The notes: generated from the sequence alone by a model not told the origin. A stretch of DNA of 64,000 nucleotides from Tenacibaculum sp. 1_MG-2023 (GCF_030547425.1 NZ_JAUORH010000004.1:1-64000), one strand, 5' to 3'. Numbered from the stretch's first letter, positions 1-9,550 are shown. Translations and numbers: made by a program.

Positions 1-39
1 ACTATTTTAATGAACTGTTTTTCCCTAAAATTCGGACTG

Positions 40-71
40 CAAAGATACTCACTTTATTTCGTATTAAACAA
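40..71 (-). promoter_or_regulatory. Leftward promoter near the window edge (proximal of two)
   Basis: On the minus strand a TATCTTTG box (40-47) matches the Bacteroidota -7 consensus TAnnTTTG, with a TTG (69-71) 21 bases upstream. Transcription would leave the window at its left end. A 14-base sequence, GTTCATTAAAATAG on the minus strand, occurs downstream of this promoter and again downstream of the next one, so the promoters and leader are tandemly duplicated. Tandem strong promoters with a repeated leader suggest an rRNA or other highly expressed operon just outside; that is an inference. Confidence 0.5.
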
Positions 72-174
72 GAAAAATTTAAACTATTTTTTAACCTTTT
101 CTTGATATATCTTAACCCCTATTTTAATGAACTATTACTAACTTCTAAGCTTACCGCTTATCCGTTTGCGGGTG

Positions 175-204
175 CAAATATAGATACCTTTTTCCACTTA
201 ACAA
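175..204 (-). promoter_or_regulatory. Leftward promoter (distal of two)
   Basis: Minus-strand TATATTTG (175-182) is a perfect TAnnTTTG box and is preceded at the favoured 19-base spacing by TTG (202-204). The sequence following the box, GCACCCGCAA, is the same as that following the box in front of tRNA-Ser near 3228, which supports a stable-RNA type promoter. Confidence 0.55.
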
Positions 205-633
205 CTACTTTTTTTGCCTTTTTTTTATACCCAATTTTTAACTCACTACTCCACAATATTTTAACCCCAAAAGTTTTTTGTAAGTATATCCTGTTTTACA
301 TGTCTTCTATCTCTTTTACCCCTAAAACCTCCTAATTAATCGAAAAATTTCTTATACTTAGACTATATATAGGTAGACAACTCGCACTAGGGATTAACTC
401 AATCGTTATTACCTTATTTGTTTCGTTGAATACACAGTACTTAAAGTGGCATCCTTTTGTCTTGGCTGTATTTAGCAGCCTAAACAATAAATATAGCAGA
501 AAGCCCGACACTTTATGTTGTTGGAGCGCAGCGGAAACAGACAACAAAGTGAAAAACCAACACCAACAAATCATCTTATGTGAAATACATTATATATATA
601 TTGTAGGAAAAATGCTTTTACAATATATAATAT
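205..633. other. No gene seen
   Basis: About 430 bases between the leftward promoters and the radical SAM gene. Short open frames exist on both strands, but they overlap one another, have no recognisable domain and lack plausible composition. No RNA gene or terminator was recognised. Confidence 0.5.
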
Positions 634-1704
634 CTAAAATAGAGAGATTTGATTTGTTTGGTGTTTATCAAACTTAGTAAAGTCTAATGAAGGTATTTTC
701 TTCTTTTTTAAATATAGCTTTCTTGCCAACTCAAATTGTGTCTTTATTTGTTCTGCTATTTTACCTTCTCCCCTCATCCTATTCCCATAACGTGAATCAT
801 TCAACGATCCTTTATATGTGTCTTCTATTTGATGTAGTATTTTGTTTGCTCTATCAGGATATGTTTTTCTTACCCAATTGGTAAAAATTTCTCCAACCGC
901 TCCATTTATATGCACTATTGTATACCCTACTGATGTTGCTCCTTGCTCACTTACCTTTTTTACTAATGGTAATATTTCGTGACTGTTAATTGAAGGAATA
1001 ATTGGCGCCATCATTACATTTACTGGAATATTATTTTCTGTTAGAACTTTAACTGTTTCTAATCTTTTTTTGATAGTTGCTGTTCTTGGCTCCACTATTC
1101 TTCTTGTTTCTTCTGATAGTGATGTGATTGATATACTCACTCTCACTAAATTCATAGCTGCCATTTCTTTTAAAATATCTAAATCACGAAGAATTAATGC
1201 ATTTTTTGTTATCATACTTACTGGATGCTTTAGCTTTAATAGTACTTGTAGCATTTTTCGGGTTATTTCAAGTTTCTTTTCTATCGGTTGATAACAGTCT
1301 GTATTTCCAGAAAACATAATGTTTTGTGGTTGCCAGTTACGACTTCGTAGTTTTTTTTCTAATAGTTCTGGTGCATTTGCTTTGTACAATATTTTACGTT
1401 CAAAATCTAATCCTGCTGAATACCCCCAATATTCATGTGTGTTTCGTGCATAACAATAGATACAACCGTGTTCACAACCTTGATATGGATTCATTGAGTA
1501 GGAAAATCCAATATCTGGACTTGTTACTTTATTAAGAATTGTTTTAGGATAAATTTCTAAATAGGTTGTTTTATTATTGTCTGCTGATTCATTTTCAGCT
1601 TCGCAATAGTTTAAGAAATCATCCAACACTTCGTGTTGATGTTGTATAAATTTATTGTGTGCGTTGTGTTGCGCACCACGTCCTTTAATGTAGTCCATAA
1701 TCAT
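634..1704 (-). CDS. PA0069 family radical SAM protein
   Basis: A 356-residue protein with the radical SAM cluster motif CEHGCIYC (C77, C81, C84), which binds a [4Fe-4S] cluster and S-adenosylmethionine. Spacing and flanking sequence (MNPYQGCEHGCIYCYARNTH) fit the PA0069/SplB-like family, whose substrate is unknown. An alternative start is Met3. It is monocistronic on the minus strand, with no close upstream gene. Family assignment is confident; the reaction is not known. Confidence 0.88.
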   Translation of the reverse strand: MIMDYIKGRGAQHNAHNKFIQHQHEVLDDFLNYCEAENESADNNKTTYLEIYPKTILNKVTSPDIGFSYSMNPYQGCEHGCIYCYARNTHEYWGYSAGLDFERKILYKANAPELLEKKLRSRNWQPQNIMFSGNTDCYQPIEKKLEITRKMLQVLLKLKHPVSMITKNALILRDLDILKEMAAMNLVRVSISITSLSEETRRIVEPRTATIKKRLETVKVLTENNIPVNVMMAPIIPSINSHEILPLVKKVSEQGATSVGYTIVHINGAVGEIFTNWVRKTYPDRANKILHQIEDTYKGSLNDSRYGNRMRGEGKIAEQIKTQFELARKLYLKKKKIPSLDFTKFDKHQTNQISLF

Positions 1705-1745
1705 TCCTAAATAAAATATTATAAAATTGTCTTTAGAATGACTTT

Positions 1746-1799
1746 ATCGAGAACAGGTTAATATAAACTTCTCGATACAATTTCGGCAGGGTTCCGAAA
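1746..1799. repeat. Short dispersed palindromic repeat
   Basis: ATCGAGAA (1746-1753) faces TTCTCGAT (1769-1776), followed by TTTCGG...CCGAAA (1781-1799). The TCGAGAA/TTCTCGA ends recur around 52.4 kb, so this looks like a degenerate member of an extragenic palindrome family. It lies between the radical SAM gene and aroC. Confidence 0.45.
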
Positions 1800-1864
1800 T
1801 CATCCGAAGTGACTTTGTAAAATTACTTTAAAATAAGATGAATAATTGGTAAAAGCAAAATTGT

Positions 1865-1899
1865 TATAAACAAAAAACACCATTCTTTTGAATGGTGTT
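1865..1899 (-). terminator. Rho-independent terminator of aroC
   Basis: A 10-bp stem, AACACCATTC (1876-1885) with GAATGGTGTT (1890-1899) around a TTTT loop, lies just after the aroC stop. On the minus strand it runs into a T-rich tract. Confidence 0.75.
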
Positions 1900-1907
1900 A
1901 ATGTTTT

Positions 1908-2969
1908 TTAAATTCTCCTTGTTTTGTCCATTAACCAAAAATCTGCGAACACTAAAGCTGTTAATGCTTCCACTATAGGTACTGCTCTTGGTACCACACA
2001 AGGATCGTGTCGTCCTTTTCCGTGTATCTCGGAAGCTTCTCCTTTTGAGTTTATTGTTGATTGGTTTTGCATTATCGTAGCTACAGGTTTAAACGCTACG
2101 CGGAAGTAAATATCCATTCCATTAGAGACTCCTCCTTGAATACCTCCTGACAAATTAGATTGCGTTGTTCCGTCTGGATTGAAAATATCATTATGTTCAG
2201 AACCTTGCATTTTTGCTCCGCAAAAACCACTTCCAAATTCAAATCCTTTTACTGCGTTGATAGATAGCATCGCCTTTCCTAGTTCGGCATGTAACTTATG
2301 AAAAATAGGTTCTCCTAACCCTATAGGAACATTTTGCGCTACACAAGTTATCGTTCCACCAATAGTATCTCCAGCTTTACGTATTTCTTGAATTTTATCA
2401 ATCATTTTTTCTGCTGAAGTTTCATCAGGGCAGCGGACGATATTACTTTCAGTTTTAGAAAAATCTAAATCTTGGTATGGTTTCATCATAAAAACATCTC
2501 CTACTGATGATGTAAATGCGTTGATATTGATGTGATTGATTAGCTGTTTTGCTAAAGCTCCTGCTACAACCCAATTGGCTGTTTCTCTTGCAGATGTTCG
2601 TCCACCACCTCTATAATCTCTAGTTCCGTATTTTTTATCATATGTATAATCGGCATGTGAAGGACGATACACATCAGTGTTATGATTATAATCTTTACTT
2701 TTTTGATTTGTATTCTTGATTGTAAAACCTATTGATGCTCCTGTAGTCACTCCTTCAAAAATACCTGATAAAAACTCAACTGTATCTGGTTCTTTTCGCT
2801 GGGTTACTATTTTAGACTGTCCTGGTTTACGACGATCTAATTCTTGCTGAACGGCATCAAAATCAACTTTCATTCCTGCTGGGAATCCATCTATTACACC
2901 TCCAATTGCTACTCCATGAGACTCACCAAATGTAGTTAGCTTTAAAATATTTCCGAATGAGTTAAACAT
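1908..2969 (-). CDS. aroC: Chorismate synthase
   Basis: Chorismate synthase converts 5-enolpyruvylshikimate 3-phosphate to chorismate, the last shared step of aromatic amino acid synthesis, using reduced FMN. The 353-residue length is normal. Family signatures are present: GESHG near residue 15, the [15 protein letters not shown] region around residue 120, and [17 protein letters not shown] near the C-terminus. It appears to be a single-gene unit ending in its own terminator. Confidence 0.97.
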   Translation of the reverse strand: MFNSFGNILKLTTFGESHGVAIGGVIDGFPAGMKVDFDAVQQELDRRKPGQSKIVTQRKEPDTVEFLSGIFEGVTTGASIGFTIKNTNQKSKDYNHNTDVYRPSHADYTYDKKYGTRDYRGGGRTSARETANWVVAGALAKQLINHININAFTSSVGDVFMMKPYQDLDFSKTESNIVRCPDETSAEKMIDKIQEIRKAGDTIGGTITCVAQNVPIGLGEPIFHKLHAELGKAMLSINAVKGFEFGSGFCGAKMQGSEHNDIFNPDGTTQSNLSGGIQGGVSNGMDIYFRVAFKPVATIMQNQSTINSKGEASEIHGKGRHDPCVVPRAVPIVEALTALVFADFWLMDKTRRI

Positions 2970-3219
2970 ACCTTACTATTTATTAAACGAAGGTAGAATT
3001 TATTTACTAAAAAACTATAATTTTCATTCTTATAATTATTGGTTGACTCGTTATAATAGTCCTTTTTTAGGCTCATTCTCTTTTACTCTTTATTTTTTTA
3101 ATTTTCATTTTACCACTAAACTAATTGATAGCAAAAGCATTACGTTTCACAACACTTTTTAGACTTAAGTTTTATTAAAAAAAGTAGCAAAAAACTTTTT
3201 TAGAAATGAAAAAAGGTCA

Positions 3220-3227
3220 TATATTTG
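3220..3227 (+). promoter_or_regulatory. -7 box of the tRNA-Ser promoter
   Basis: TATATTTG is a perfect Bacteroidota -7 element 35 bases before the tRNA. No clean TTG is seen at the -33 position, where the sequence is T-rich. Confidence 0.5.
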
Positions 3228-3262
3228 CACCCGCAATCAGGGAATACCTGATGAGACGCTCA

Positions 3263-3347
3263 GGAGAAATGGCAGAGTGGTCGAATGCGGCGGTCTTGAA
3301 AACCGTTGTCTGTAACAGGACCGGGGGTTCGAATCCCTCTTTCTCCG
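3263..3347 (+). tRNA. tRNA-Ser (anticodon UGA)
   Basis: The acceptor stem GGAGAAA (3263-3269) pairs with TTTCTCC (3340-3346), with discriminator G3347. The anticodon loop CTTGAAA carries TGA and reads UCA codons. The T arm contains GGTTCGAATCC, and the long variable arm is typical of class II serine tRNAs. The 3' CCA is not encoded (CAA follows). Confidence 0.95.
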
Positions 3348-3351
3348 CAAG

Positions 3352-3381
3352 TCCGAAGCTTTCGCTTCGGATTTTTTTTTA
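3352..3381 (+). terminator. Rho-independent terminator of tRNA-Ser
   Basis: An 8-bp perfect stem, TCCGAAGC (3352-3359) with GCTTCGGA (3364-3371), has a TTTC loop and is followed by a long T run. Confidence 0.88.
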
Positions 3382-3392
3382 GGGGATTAAAG

Positions 3393-3423
3393 AAAAAAAG
3401 CTTACGAATCGTAAGCTTTTTTT
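3393..3423. terminator. Second hairpin with A/T flanks
   Basis: A 15-bp palindrome (AAAAAAAGCTTACGA, 3393-3407, with its complement at 3409-3423) is flanked by A and T runs. It could act as a backup or bidirectional terminator after the tRNA. Confidence 0.5.
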
Positions 3424-3920
3424 ATTTTACATGTGTCCCGTCCTAAAATAACGTTACACCAAAATTTGAGTGTAATTAAAAAATTGTGTAGAGCATACTC
3501 AAAAGACTGTACACTTTTCTTTAAATTATAAGTGAGTTTAAAAATTTAAATAGATTAACTTACTTCTTCTCAAATAAGTCACGAGTATGGTATACGAACC
3601 TAATAAATCTAAAGTTTAAGACTATTTAAATTACACTTAAAACACATTTAGAGAGAAAATACCTCATTTACCTATGAGATACTTGTAGAAAGCGTGAGCA
3701 AGGACATTACCGAACCATTAAAAGTTAAGTATTGAAAGACACCTTTTGTTTTCCTTCTTAAAAAAACTAATAATATATTGATAAAAACTAGGAGAAACCA
3801 TTATATAAATTTATAACAGACAAAAAAACTGTCCACCTATATATACATAAAGGTTAGACAGCTTATTAAATGATGTACATAATAGCACTAAATTTTCACA
3901 CTAGAATAACAGAATAAAAA
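3424..3920. other. Gene-free stretch with an IS-end-like sequence
   Basis: About 500 bases with no credible coding sequence. TGTCCCGTCCTAAAATAACG starting near 3434 resembles the terminal repeat of the IS3-family element at 9771 (TGACCTGTCCTGAATAAAGG) and is probably a solitary IS end. No facing partner end was found before the PAP2 gene. Confidence 0.4.
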
Positions 3921-4481
3921 TTAAAAATTAAACTTACTATCTAGGAAGATGTATAGCCTATAAGCCAAGCTTCCTATGATACTTCCATTAATAAAACCTA
4001 CCAAAATATCTGCAGGAAAATGCACACCTAAGTACAATCTGCTGTAGGCAAAAATTAAAGGAAAAAGAACTAAAAATTTTATGTATTTTACATATTTCTT
4101 TAAAAGAAGAATTATAAATACGGTAACTACAGTAGAAGTAGTTGCATGACCTGAAACAAAACTATAGCTTTGAGGTCTAATTAAAGTTCTTAAAACATCT
4201 TTTATTTCTGGATCGTTATTAGGACGTAATCTCTCAAAAACTCCTCTTATAAAATTTGTAAATTGGTCTGAAAAAGTTACTAAAACAGCGATAAAAACCA
4301 TCGTAAATAATCCTTTTTTCCAACCAAACTGTTTGAATACTAAAAATAGCAAGAATGCAAACAATGGTGTCCAATAAAACTGATTCGTTATTATTAACCA
4401 AAAACCATCCCATTGCTCACTTCCTAAGCTATTAAGATAAATTAAAAGCTCTTTATCTTTTTGTATAATATTTTCTATCAC
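3921..4481 (-). CDS. PAP2 family phosphatase (membrane)
   Basis: A 186-residue membrane protein of about five or six helices. It has the three PAP2 motifs in order: RGVFERLRP, SFVSGHATTS and AYSRLYLGVHFPADI, with the catalytic histidines in the last two. Such proteins dephosphorylate lipid phosphates such as undecaprenyl pyrophosphate or phosphatidic acid on the outer face of the inner membrane. The gene starts 2 bases after the stop of the upstream isomerase gene and is the last gene of the gldI operon. The lipid substrate is not determined. Confidence 0.88.
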   Translation of the reverse strand: MIENIIQKDKELLIYLNSLGSEQWDGFWLIITNQFYWTPLFAFLLFLVFKQFGWKKGLFTMVFIAVLVTFSDQFTNFIRGVFERLRPNNDPEIKDVLRTLIRPQSYSFVSGHATTSTVVTVFIILLLKKYVKYIKFLVLFPLIFAYSRLYLGVHFPADILVGFINGSIIGSLAYRLYIFLDSKFNF

Positions 4482-4483
4482 GA

Positions 4484-5533
4484 TTACTTTCCTACTTTTA
4501 ATACTTCTATTTCAAAAATTAAATCCGACTTTGGAGGTATTGGTCCTACTCTACGATCTCCATATCCTAAATAAGAAGGTATAAACAATCGTACCTTATC
4601 TCCTTCTTTCATTGTTTTCACACCTTCTTTCCACCCTGCTATTAATGGAAAATTTTCATCATCAACAGTAAAAACAAAAGCTTCTCCTTTATCTAAACTA
4701 GAGTCTATTTCTCTTCCATCTGCTAAATACAACGTATAATGCGCTGTAGTTGGTAACGCTGGATTTACTTTTTTCCCATTTCCTTTTTGTAAAGATAAAA
4801 TCTTCAAACCAGAATCGGTAGTAATCGCATCATTAATTCCTTGCTCTTCTTGATATTTTTGTTTTAACTCTTCTAATTTTTTCTTTCTCTCAACCTCTTT
4901 CTTCTCAACATTTGCTAACTCTTGTTCGAAAACTACTGGCGCATCAAACTTTGTAGCATCTTCTCCTATTCTTAAAATTTCTATCTGTTTTATATAGTCA
5001 TTCTTCTGAATGGTATCTACTACTGACTGACCTTGTAAAACACGACCAAAAACCGAATGTCCACCATCTAACCAAGGTGTTGCTTTATGTGTAATAAAAA
5101 ATTGACTCGAATTCGTAACTGGTCTTGAGTAATTTGCCATAGACAACACCCCTGGTCCGTCGTGCTTATATAACAGTTTTCCTTCTTCATCCATTGGGAA
5201 TTCATCGGCAAATGTATAACCAGCATCACCAGCACCTGTTCCTGTTCTATCCCCTCCTTGTATCATAAAATCTTTAATTACTCTATGAAACTTCGTTCCA
5301 TCATAAAATGGTGTTCCTTTTAATGAATCTATCATTTTAGGATGTGTTCCTTCACTCAAAGCTATAAAGTTCGCCACAGTCATTGGAACTTTATCATAAA
5401 AAAATTTCACTAAAATATCACCTCTATTGGTTTGAATATCTGCATACAATCCATTTTCTAAACTAGGGTATTTAGCCGATTTACATGATGTAAGCACTAC
5501 AAATACTACAAGTAAACTTTTAAATAATTTCAT
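4484..5533 (-). CDS. Lipoprotein peptidyl-prolyl isomerase, cyclophilin + FKBP fusion
   Basis: A 349-residue protein with a lipoprotein signal (lipobox LTSC, Cys17). It has a cyclophilin domain at about 28-195, including FHRVIKDFMIQGGD and SQFFITHKATPWLDGGHSVFG, then a charged helical linker rich in E and K, then an FKBP domain at about 245-349 (GWKEGVKTMKEGDKVRLFIPSYLGYG). Two unrelated prolyl isomerase folds in one chain imply a periplasmic or outer-membrane-tethered folding factor. It lies in an operon with two FKBP lipoproteins. Confidence 0.9.
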   Translation of the reverse strand: MKLFKSLLVVFVVLTSCKSAKYPSLENGLYADIQTNRGDILVKFFYDKVPMTVANFIALSEGTHPKMIDSLKGTPFYDGTKFHRVIKDFMIQGGDRTGTGAGDAGYTFADEFPMDEEGKLLYKHDGPGVLSMANYSRPVTNSSQFFITHKATPWLDGGHSVFGRVLQGQSVVDTIQKNDYIKQIEILRIGEDATKFDAPVVFEQELANVEKKEVERKKKLEELKQKYQEEQGINDAITTDSGLKILSLQKGNGKKVNPALPTTAHYTLYLADGREIDSSLDKGEAFVFTVDDENFPLIAGWKEGVKTMKEGDKVRLFIPSYLGYGDRRVGPIPPKSDLIFEIEVLKVGK

Positions 5534-5561
5534 TTATTTCGTTTTATATTCTCTTATAAAC

Positions 5562-5600
5562 AATTAATTAGGTTAACAACAAGTGCTAACCTAATTAATT
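5562..5600. repeat. 14-bp perfect intercistronic hairpin
   Basis: AATTAATTAGGTTA (5562-5575) and its exact complement (5587-5600) lie between the two isomerase genes with an 11-base loop. There is no T tract on the transcribed strand, so it is more likely an RNA stability or attenuating element than a full terminator. Confidence 0.5.
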
Positions 5601-5620
5601 ATCAGTTATTTAAACTTTGC

Positions 5621-6346
5621 TTACTTTATCTCTAACAACTCTACTTCAAAAACTAAAGCTGAAAAAGGTTTAATATGCTGTCCTCTCTGTTGTGCACCAT
5701 AAGCTAATTCTTGAGGGATAAAGAACTTGTATTTTGCTCCTGGCTTCATTAACTGTAAACCTTCAGTCCATCCTTTGATTACTTGACCTACTCCAAATTC
5801 AGTTGGTTCACCTCTTTCCACTGAGCTATCAAAAACAGTTCCATCTATTAAAGTTCCATGGTAATGAACTTTAACTCTAGAGTTTGCCGTTGGAACCTCA
5901 CCTTCACCTTCTTTTAAAACGACATACTGTAAACCACTTTCTGTAGTTTTCACTCCATCTTTAGCTTTATTTGTTGCTAAAAATTCTTCTCCTGCCTTTT
6001 TGTTTTCTCCAAATTCAGCTTCTGCTTTTTTAGCTTGCTCTTCTTGCATTTGTTTCATTTTTTCTTGTTGCTTCTTCTGAAAAAATGCTCTTAAGATATT
6101 GTTTACGTCTTTTGACTCTACTAATAGATTTGTAGAATCCATACCGTTTTTAAAACCTTGTACAAATAAATCTTGATCCATTTCGTCAAAATTCGTTTTG
6201 ATTTTATTAGCCATATCTAACCCTATAGCATAACTAACAGAATCTACCTCTGTTGCTAATGAGCTTTTTTGTTTGAACTGACCGTTACTACATGAAACAA
6301 TTGATAAACCTACAACTGTAGCTGCTAAAATGTTGGTTAACTTCAT
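5621..6346 (-). CDS. FKBP-type peptidyl-prolyl isomerase lipoprotein (Mip/FklB-like)
   Basis: A 241-residue lipoprotein (SIVSC, Cys19). The N-terminal half is helical and resembles the Mip/FkpA dimerisation region ([16 protein letters not shown]), followed by a Q/K/E-rich helix near 90-130. The C-terminal FKBP domain (about 135-241) has the typical [16 protein letters not shown] and [20 protein letters not shown] segments. It probably assists folding of exported proteins. Its start overlaps the gldI stop by 4 bases, indicating translational coupling. Confidence 0.92.
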   Translation of the reverse strand: MKLTNILAATVVGLSIVSCSNGQFKQKSSLATEVDSVSYAIGLDMANKIKTNFDEMDQDLFVQGFKNGMDSTNLLVESKDVNNILRAFFQKKQQEKMKQMQEEQAKKAEAEFGENKKAGEEFLATNKAKDGVKTTESGLQYVVLKEGEGEVPTANSRVKVHYHGTLIDGTVFDSSVERGEPTEFGVGQVIKGWTEGLQLMKPGAKYKFFIPQELAYGAQQRGQHIKPFSALVFEVELLEIK

Positions 6347-6882
6347 TCTTCTTTTTTTGATTTTATATCGATTAATGTTACTGTACTTTGTATTGGCTGA
6401 TTTACAGCTATTTTATTTCCATCTCCTGTTACTCCAAAAGCTCTGTAAGATGGAATGACAAATGTAATAGTTTCTCCTTTTTTCATCAACTTTATTCCAT
6501 CTTGTAATGCAGGAATAAAATCTTCTTTATCTACTTTATAGCTTCTCTCCTTTGTTTCATAAAGAATATCTCCATTAAGATCTGCTATATTATAAGACAA
6601 TATAACTAAATCTTCAAACTGCGGAGAATTTGAGTTTAAAGTATCTTTCGTTATATAGGTATACCAAAAACCGTTAGGTGAAGTTTTATACTCTTTAACA
6701 GTATCTTTAGCCACCCACTCTTCTAAACGTTTTTTCTCTAAAGCGTTTAGCTTCTTATTCTCTTTAAGAACCTCTTTATAAAAGTTTGTTGTACCGTGTT
6801 GTTTTGGTCTTCTCGCCTGTGGTTCTTTACACGACACCACAACCGAAGCTATAAGAACAAAAAGTATTATTTTATGCTTCAT
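6343..6882 (-). CDS. gldI: Gliding motility-associated peptidyl-prolyl isomerase GldI
   Basis: A 179-residue lipoprotein (VVSC, Cys18) with a single divergent FKBP domain in the C-terminal half ([26 protein letters not shown]). Length, lipobox and the conserved N-terminal segment ([27 protein letters not shown]) fit GldI, the FKBP-like lipoprotein needed for gliding in Flavobacterium johnsoniae. It overlaps its neighbours on both sides in a leftward operon. Whether this strain glides cannot be told from this gene. Confidence 0.85.
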   Translation of the reverse strand: MKHKIILFVLIASVVVSCKEPQARRPKQHGTTNFYKEVLKENKKLNALEKKRLEEWVAKDTVKEYKTSPNGFWYTYITKDTLNSNSPQFEDLVILSYNIADLNGDILYETKERSYKVDKEDFIPALQDGIKLMKKGETITFVIPSYRAFGVTGDGNKIAVNQPIQSTVTLIDIKSKKEE

Positions 6883-7900
6883 AAGAATCTTGTAACTCTT
6901 GTTGGTATGTAGGTAATAACGACTTAAATCTTGCTATCGTATTTTCCATGTTATCATCGCTTCTACCTCCAGCCGCATTATCATGTCCACCTCCGTTAAA
7001 ATAATTACGTGCAAACTGGTTTACAGAGAATTTCCCTTTTGAACGAAAAGATATTTTTACAATTCCCTGTTCTTCATCTTCTATAAAAATGGCAGCAAAT
7101 ACAATTCCTTTTAAAGATAATGCATAGTTTACTACCCCTTCAGTATCCCCTTTCTCGTACTGAAAACGTTTTTTTTCTTCTTCAGATAAAGTAATAAAAG
7201 CAGTTTTATACTCTGGTAACACCTTCATATTACTCAGCGCTTGCCCTAACAACAATAACCTATTGTAAGAATTTGCATCATGCACATTACTATGAATCTT
7301 ATCATTTTCAGCTCCCTTATCTATTAAATCAGCAATAATTCTATGTGTAGTACTGGTTGTAGATCTAAAACGAAAAGAACCTGTGTCAGTCATAATTCCC
7401 GTATATAAACAAGTTGCTATATTTTTATCTATCAGCTCTACATCTCCCATCATTTCAATAAAGTTATATACCATTTGACAAGTTGAAGACATAGATGTGT
7501 CAGAATACATATACCTGAAATCATCTGGTTGTTGATGATGATCTATCAAAGCAAAATCGTTTTCATATTGCTCCAACGTGTTTTGCATATCATTTCCTAC
7601 TCTATGCAACGCATTAAAATCCAATAAAAAAACAATATCAGATTTCGCTAAAGCTTTGACAGACTGATTGTTTTGGCGATCAAAACGTTTTACGGTTTTT
7701 GACCCGGGAACCCAGTGTAAAAAACCAGGGTACTCGTTTGGCATTAGCACTTGTGTAGTGTGCCCTTTTTTATCTAAATAATGTTTTAATCCTAACGTTG
7801 AACCAATTGCGTCTCCATCTGGGTTTCTGTGCCCAATTATTACAATATTTCTAGGTTCTGACAAGAATTCTTGTAGCTCTGTAAAGTGTTTCAAAATCAT
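6872..7900 (-). CDS. DHH family phosphoesterase (NrnA-like oligoribonuclease/pAp phosphatase)
   Basis: A 342-residue DHH/DHHA1 protein. GHRNPDGDAIGS near residue 23, LDFNALHRVG and DHHQQP supply the metal-binding aspartates and histidines. The C-terminal DHHA1 motif is FNGGGHDNAAGG. NrnA-type enzymes degrade short oligonucleotides and 3'-phosphoadenosine 5'-phosphate. It is the first gene of the operon that continues with gldI (11-base overlap). Choice of activity among DHH enzymes is inferred. Confidence 0.88.
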   Translation of the reverse strand: MILKHFTELQEFLSEPRNIVIIGHRNPDGDAIGSTLGLKHYLDKKGHTTQVLMPNEYPGFLHWVPGSKTVKRFDRQNNQSVKALAKSDIVFLLDFNALHRVGNDMQNTLEQYENDFALIDHHQQPDDFRYMYSDTSMSSTCQMVYNFIEMMGDVELIDKNIATCLYTGIMTDTGSFRFRSTTSTTHRIIADLIDKGAENDKIHSNVHDANSYNRLLLLGQALSNMKVLPEYKTAFITLSEEEKKRFQYEKGDTEGVVNYALSLKGIVFAAIFIEDEEQGIVKISFRSKGKFSVNQFARNYFNGGGHDNAAGGRSDDNMENTIARFKSLLPTYQQELQDSYEA

Positions 7901-7981
7901 AAAAGGCGAATATACAAATTAATGCTATATTAACCTTTTTATGTATTTATTTTTGTTTCTTCGCTTCAAATTTTAACTTCT

Positions 7982-8986
7982 ATGAAATCTTATAAATTTA
8001 CATTTTTACTATTCTTTTCTCTAAGTATAACTACTACTTTTAGTCAAGAAGTATTTACTATTGCTTTTGGATCTTGTAACAATCAGAGACTTAATAATCC
8101 TTTTTGGGAAGACATTTTATCGATTCAACCTAATGTGTGGGTATGGGGTGGTGATAATATTTATGCAGATACTAATAACATGCGTAAAATGAAACGTATG
8201 TATAAAAGTCAAAAAAAGGTTGAAGGATATAAAGAACTAACTACCAAAGTTCCAATTCTTGCTACTTGGGATGATCATGATTACGGAAAAAATGATGCAG
8301 GGGTAGAATTTGAAATGAAAGATGAAAGCCAACAATTATTTTTAGACTTTTTGGACATTCCGAAAAACTCTCCTAGAAGGAAACAAAAAGGTGTTTATCA
8401 TTCTAAAGTTTTTAAAACAGGTAATGGCAACATTAAAGTTATTGTTTTAGATACACGTTATTTTAGAACTTCACTTACCAAAGGTACTAACGGACATCGT
8501 TTTCAACCTAACAAATATAACGAAGGTACTGTTTTAGGCGACACGCAATGGAAATGGCTTACAGATGAACTTACTAACTCTTCTGCTACTTTTACTGTAA
8601 TAGTAAGTAGCATTCAAATCTTATCAAAAGAACATGGTTTTGAAAAATGGGGAAACTTTCCTCATGAAGTGGATAAATTATTCGGTTTGATTAAAAAAGC
8701 TAAAAACACCAACGTAGTTCTTCTTTCTGGAGACAGGCATATTTCCGAATTTTCTAAAACAACTATTGAAGGACTTGCTTATCCTCTTATAGATTTCACA
8801 TCAAGTGGATTAACACATGCCTATTCTTCATTTTCTTCAGAAGAAAACAACTTCAGAATAGGAAATGTTGTAAATTCTTTAAGCTATGGAACGTTGCTTT
8901 TAGATTTAAAAACTAAAAAAGTAACCTTTCAAATGCGCGGTAAAAACAAATCTATCTTACAAGAAGTCAACCAAATATACCCTTAA
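7982..8986 (+). CDS. Secreted PhoD-like alkaline phosphatase family protein
   Basis: A 334-residue protein with a signal peptide (about 1-21, ending TTFSQ). PhoD-like metallophosphatase motifs follow: FGSCNNQ, WGGDNIYADT, TWDDHDYGKNDAG, VIVLDTRYFR and LLSGDRHISEF, which bind the metal centre. It probably hydrolyses phosphodiesters or monoesters outside the cytoplasm. It is divergent from the DHH/gldI operon and is followed by ndk, which has its own promoter. Confidence 0.87.
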   Translation: MKSYKFTFLLFFSLSITTTFSQEVFTIAFGSCNNQRLNNPFWEDILSIQPNVWVWGGDNIYADTNNMRKMKRMYKSQKKVEGYKELTTKVPILATWDDHDYGKNDAGVEFEMKDESQQLFLDFLDIPKNSPRRKQKGVYHSKVFKTGNGNIKVIVLDTRYFRTSLTKGTNGHRFQPNKYNEGTVLGDTQWKWLTDELTNSSATFTVIVSSIQILSKEHGFEKWGNFPHEVDKLFGLIKKAKNTNVVLLSGDRHISEFSKTTIEGLAYPLIDFTSSGLTHAYSSFSSEENNFRIGNVVNSLSYGTLLLDLKTKKVTFQMRGKNKSILQEVNQIYP

Positions 8987-8987
8987 C

Positions 8988-9017
8988 TTGCTAATAACAT
9001 TAAAAAGTGTATTTTTG
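8988..9017 (+). promoter_or_regulatory. Promoter of ndk
   Basis: TTG (8988-8990) is separated by 19 bases from TATTTTTG (9010-9017), an ideal Bacteroidota promoter. It gives an untranslated leader of roughly 70 bases before the ndk start. Confidence 0.7.
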
Positions 9018-9094
9018 CGCCGATTTATGCAAAGTTTGCATAATCAACAACAATTAAGAAATTTATCATATACTGATATTTATTACATTTAATA

Positions 9095-9514
9095 ATGGCA
9101 ACAAATAGAACTTTTACAATGATTAAACCAGATGCTGTAGAAAACGGACATACTGGTGCAATTTTAGAAAAAATTAATGCTGCAGGTTTCAGAATCGTAG
9201 CTATGAAAAAAACACAAATGACGAAGCGTGATGCTGAGACTTTTTACGGAGTACACAGCGAGCGTCCTTTCTTTGGTGAATTAGTTGAGTTTATGACTCG
9301 CGGACCAATCATCGCTGCTATCTTAGAAAAAGATAATGCTGTTGAAGATTTTAGAACATTAATCGGTGCTACAAACCCAGCTGAAGCTGCTGAAGGAACT
9401 ATCCGTCAATTATACGCTACTTCTATTGGAGAAAATGCAGTACACGGTTCTGATTCTGATGAAAACGCAGCTATCGAAGGTGCTTTCCACTTTTCTGGTA
9501 GAGAAATGTTTTAA
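9095..9514 (+). CDS. ndk: Nucleoside diphosphate kinase
   Basis: A 139-residue enzyme of normal length that transfers the terminal phosphate of ATP to nucleoside diphosphates by a phosphohistidine intermediate. The active-site motif is NAVHGSDS with catalytic His117, and the N-terminal [10 protein letters not shown] is typical. It is monocistronic, with a promoter and a terminator on either side. Confidence 0.97.
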   Translation: MATNRTFTMIKPDAVENGHTGAILEKINAAGFRIVAMKKTQMTKRDAETFYGVHSERPFFGELVEFMTRGPIIAAILEKDNAVEDFRTLIGATNPAEAAEGTIRQLYATSIGENAVHGSDSDENAAIEGAFHFSGREMF

Positions 9515-9550
9515 CTCTTAGTAAGAAATAAACTTTATATATTAAAGAGG

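Noticed and set aside
102..677. Short open frames near the left edge on both strands
   Set aside because: They overlap each other and a promoter region, and no recognisable protein features are present.
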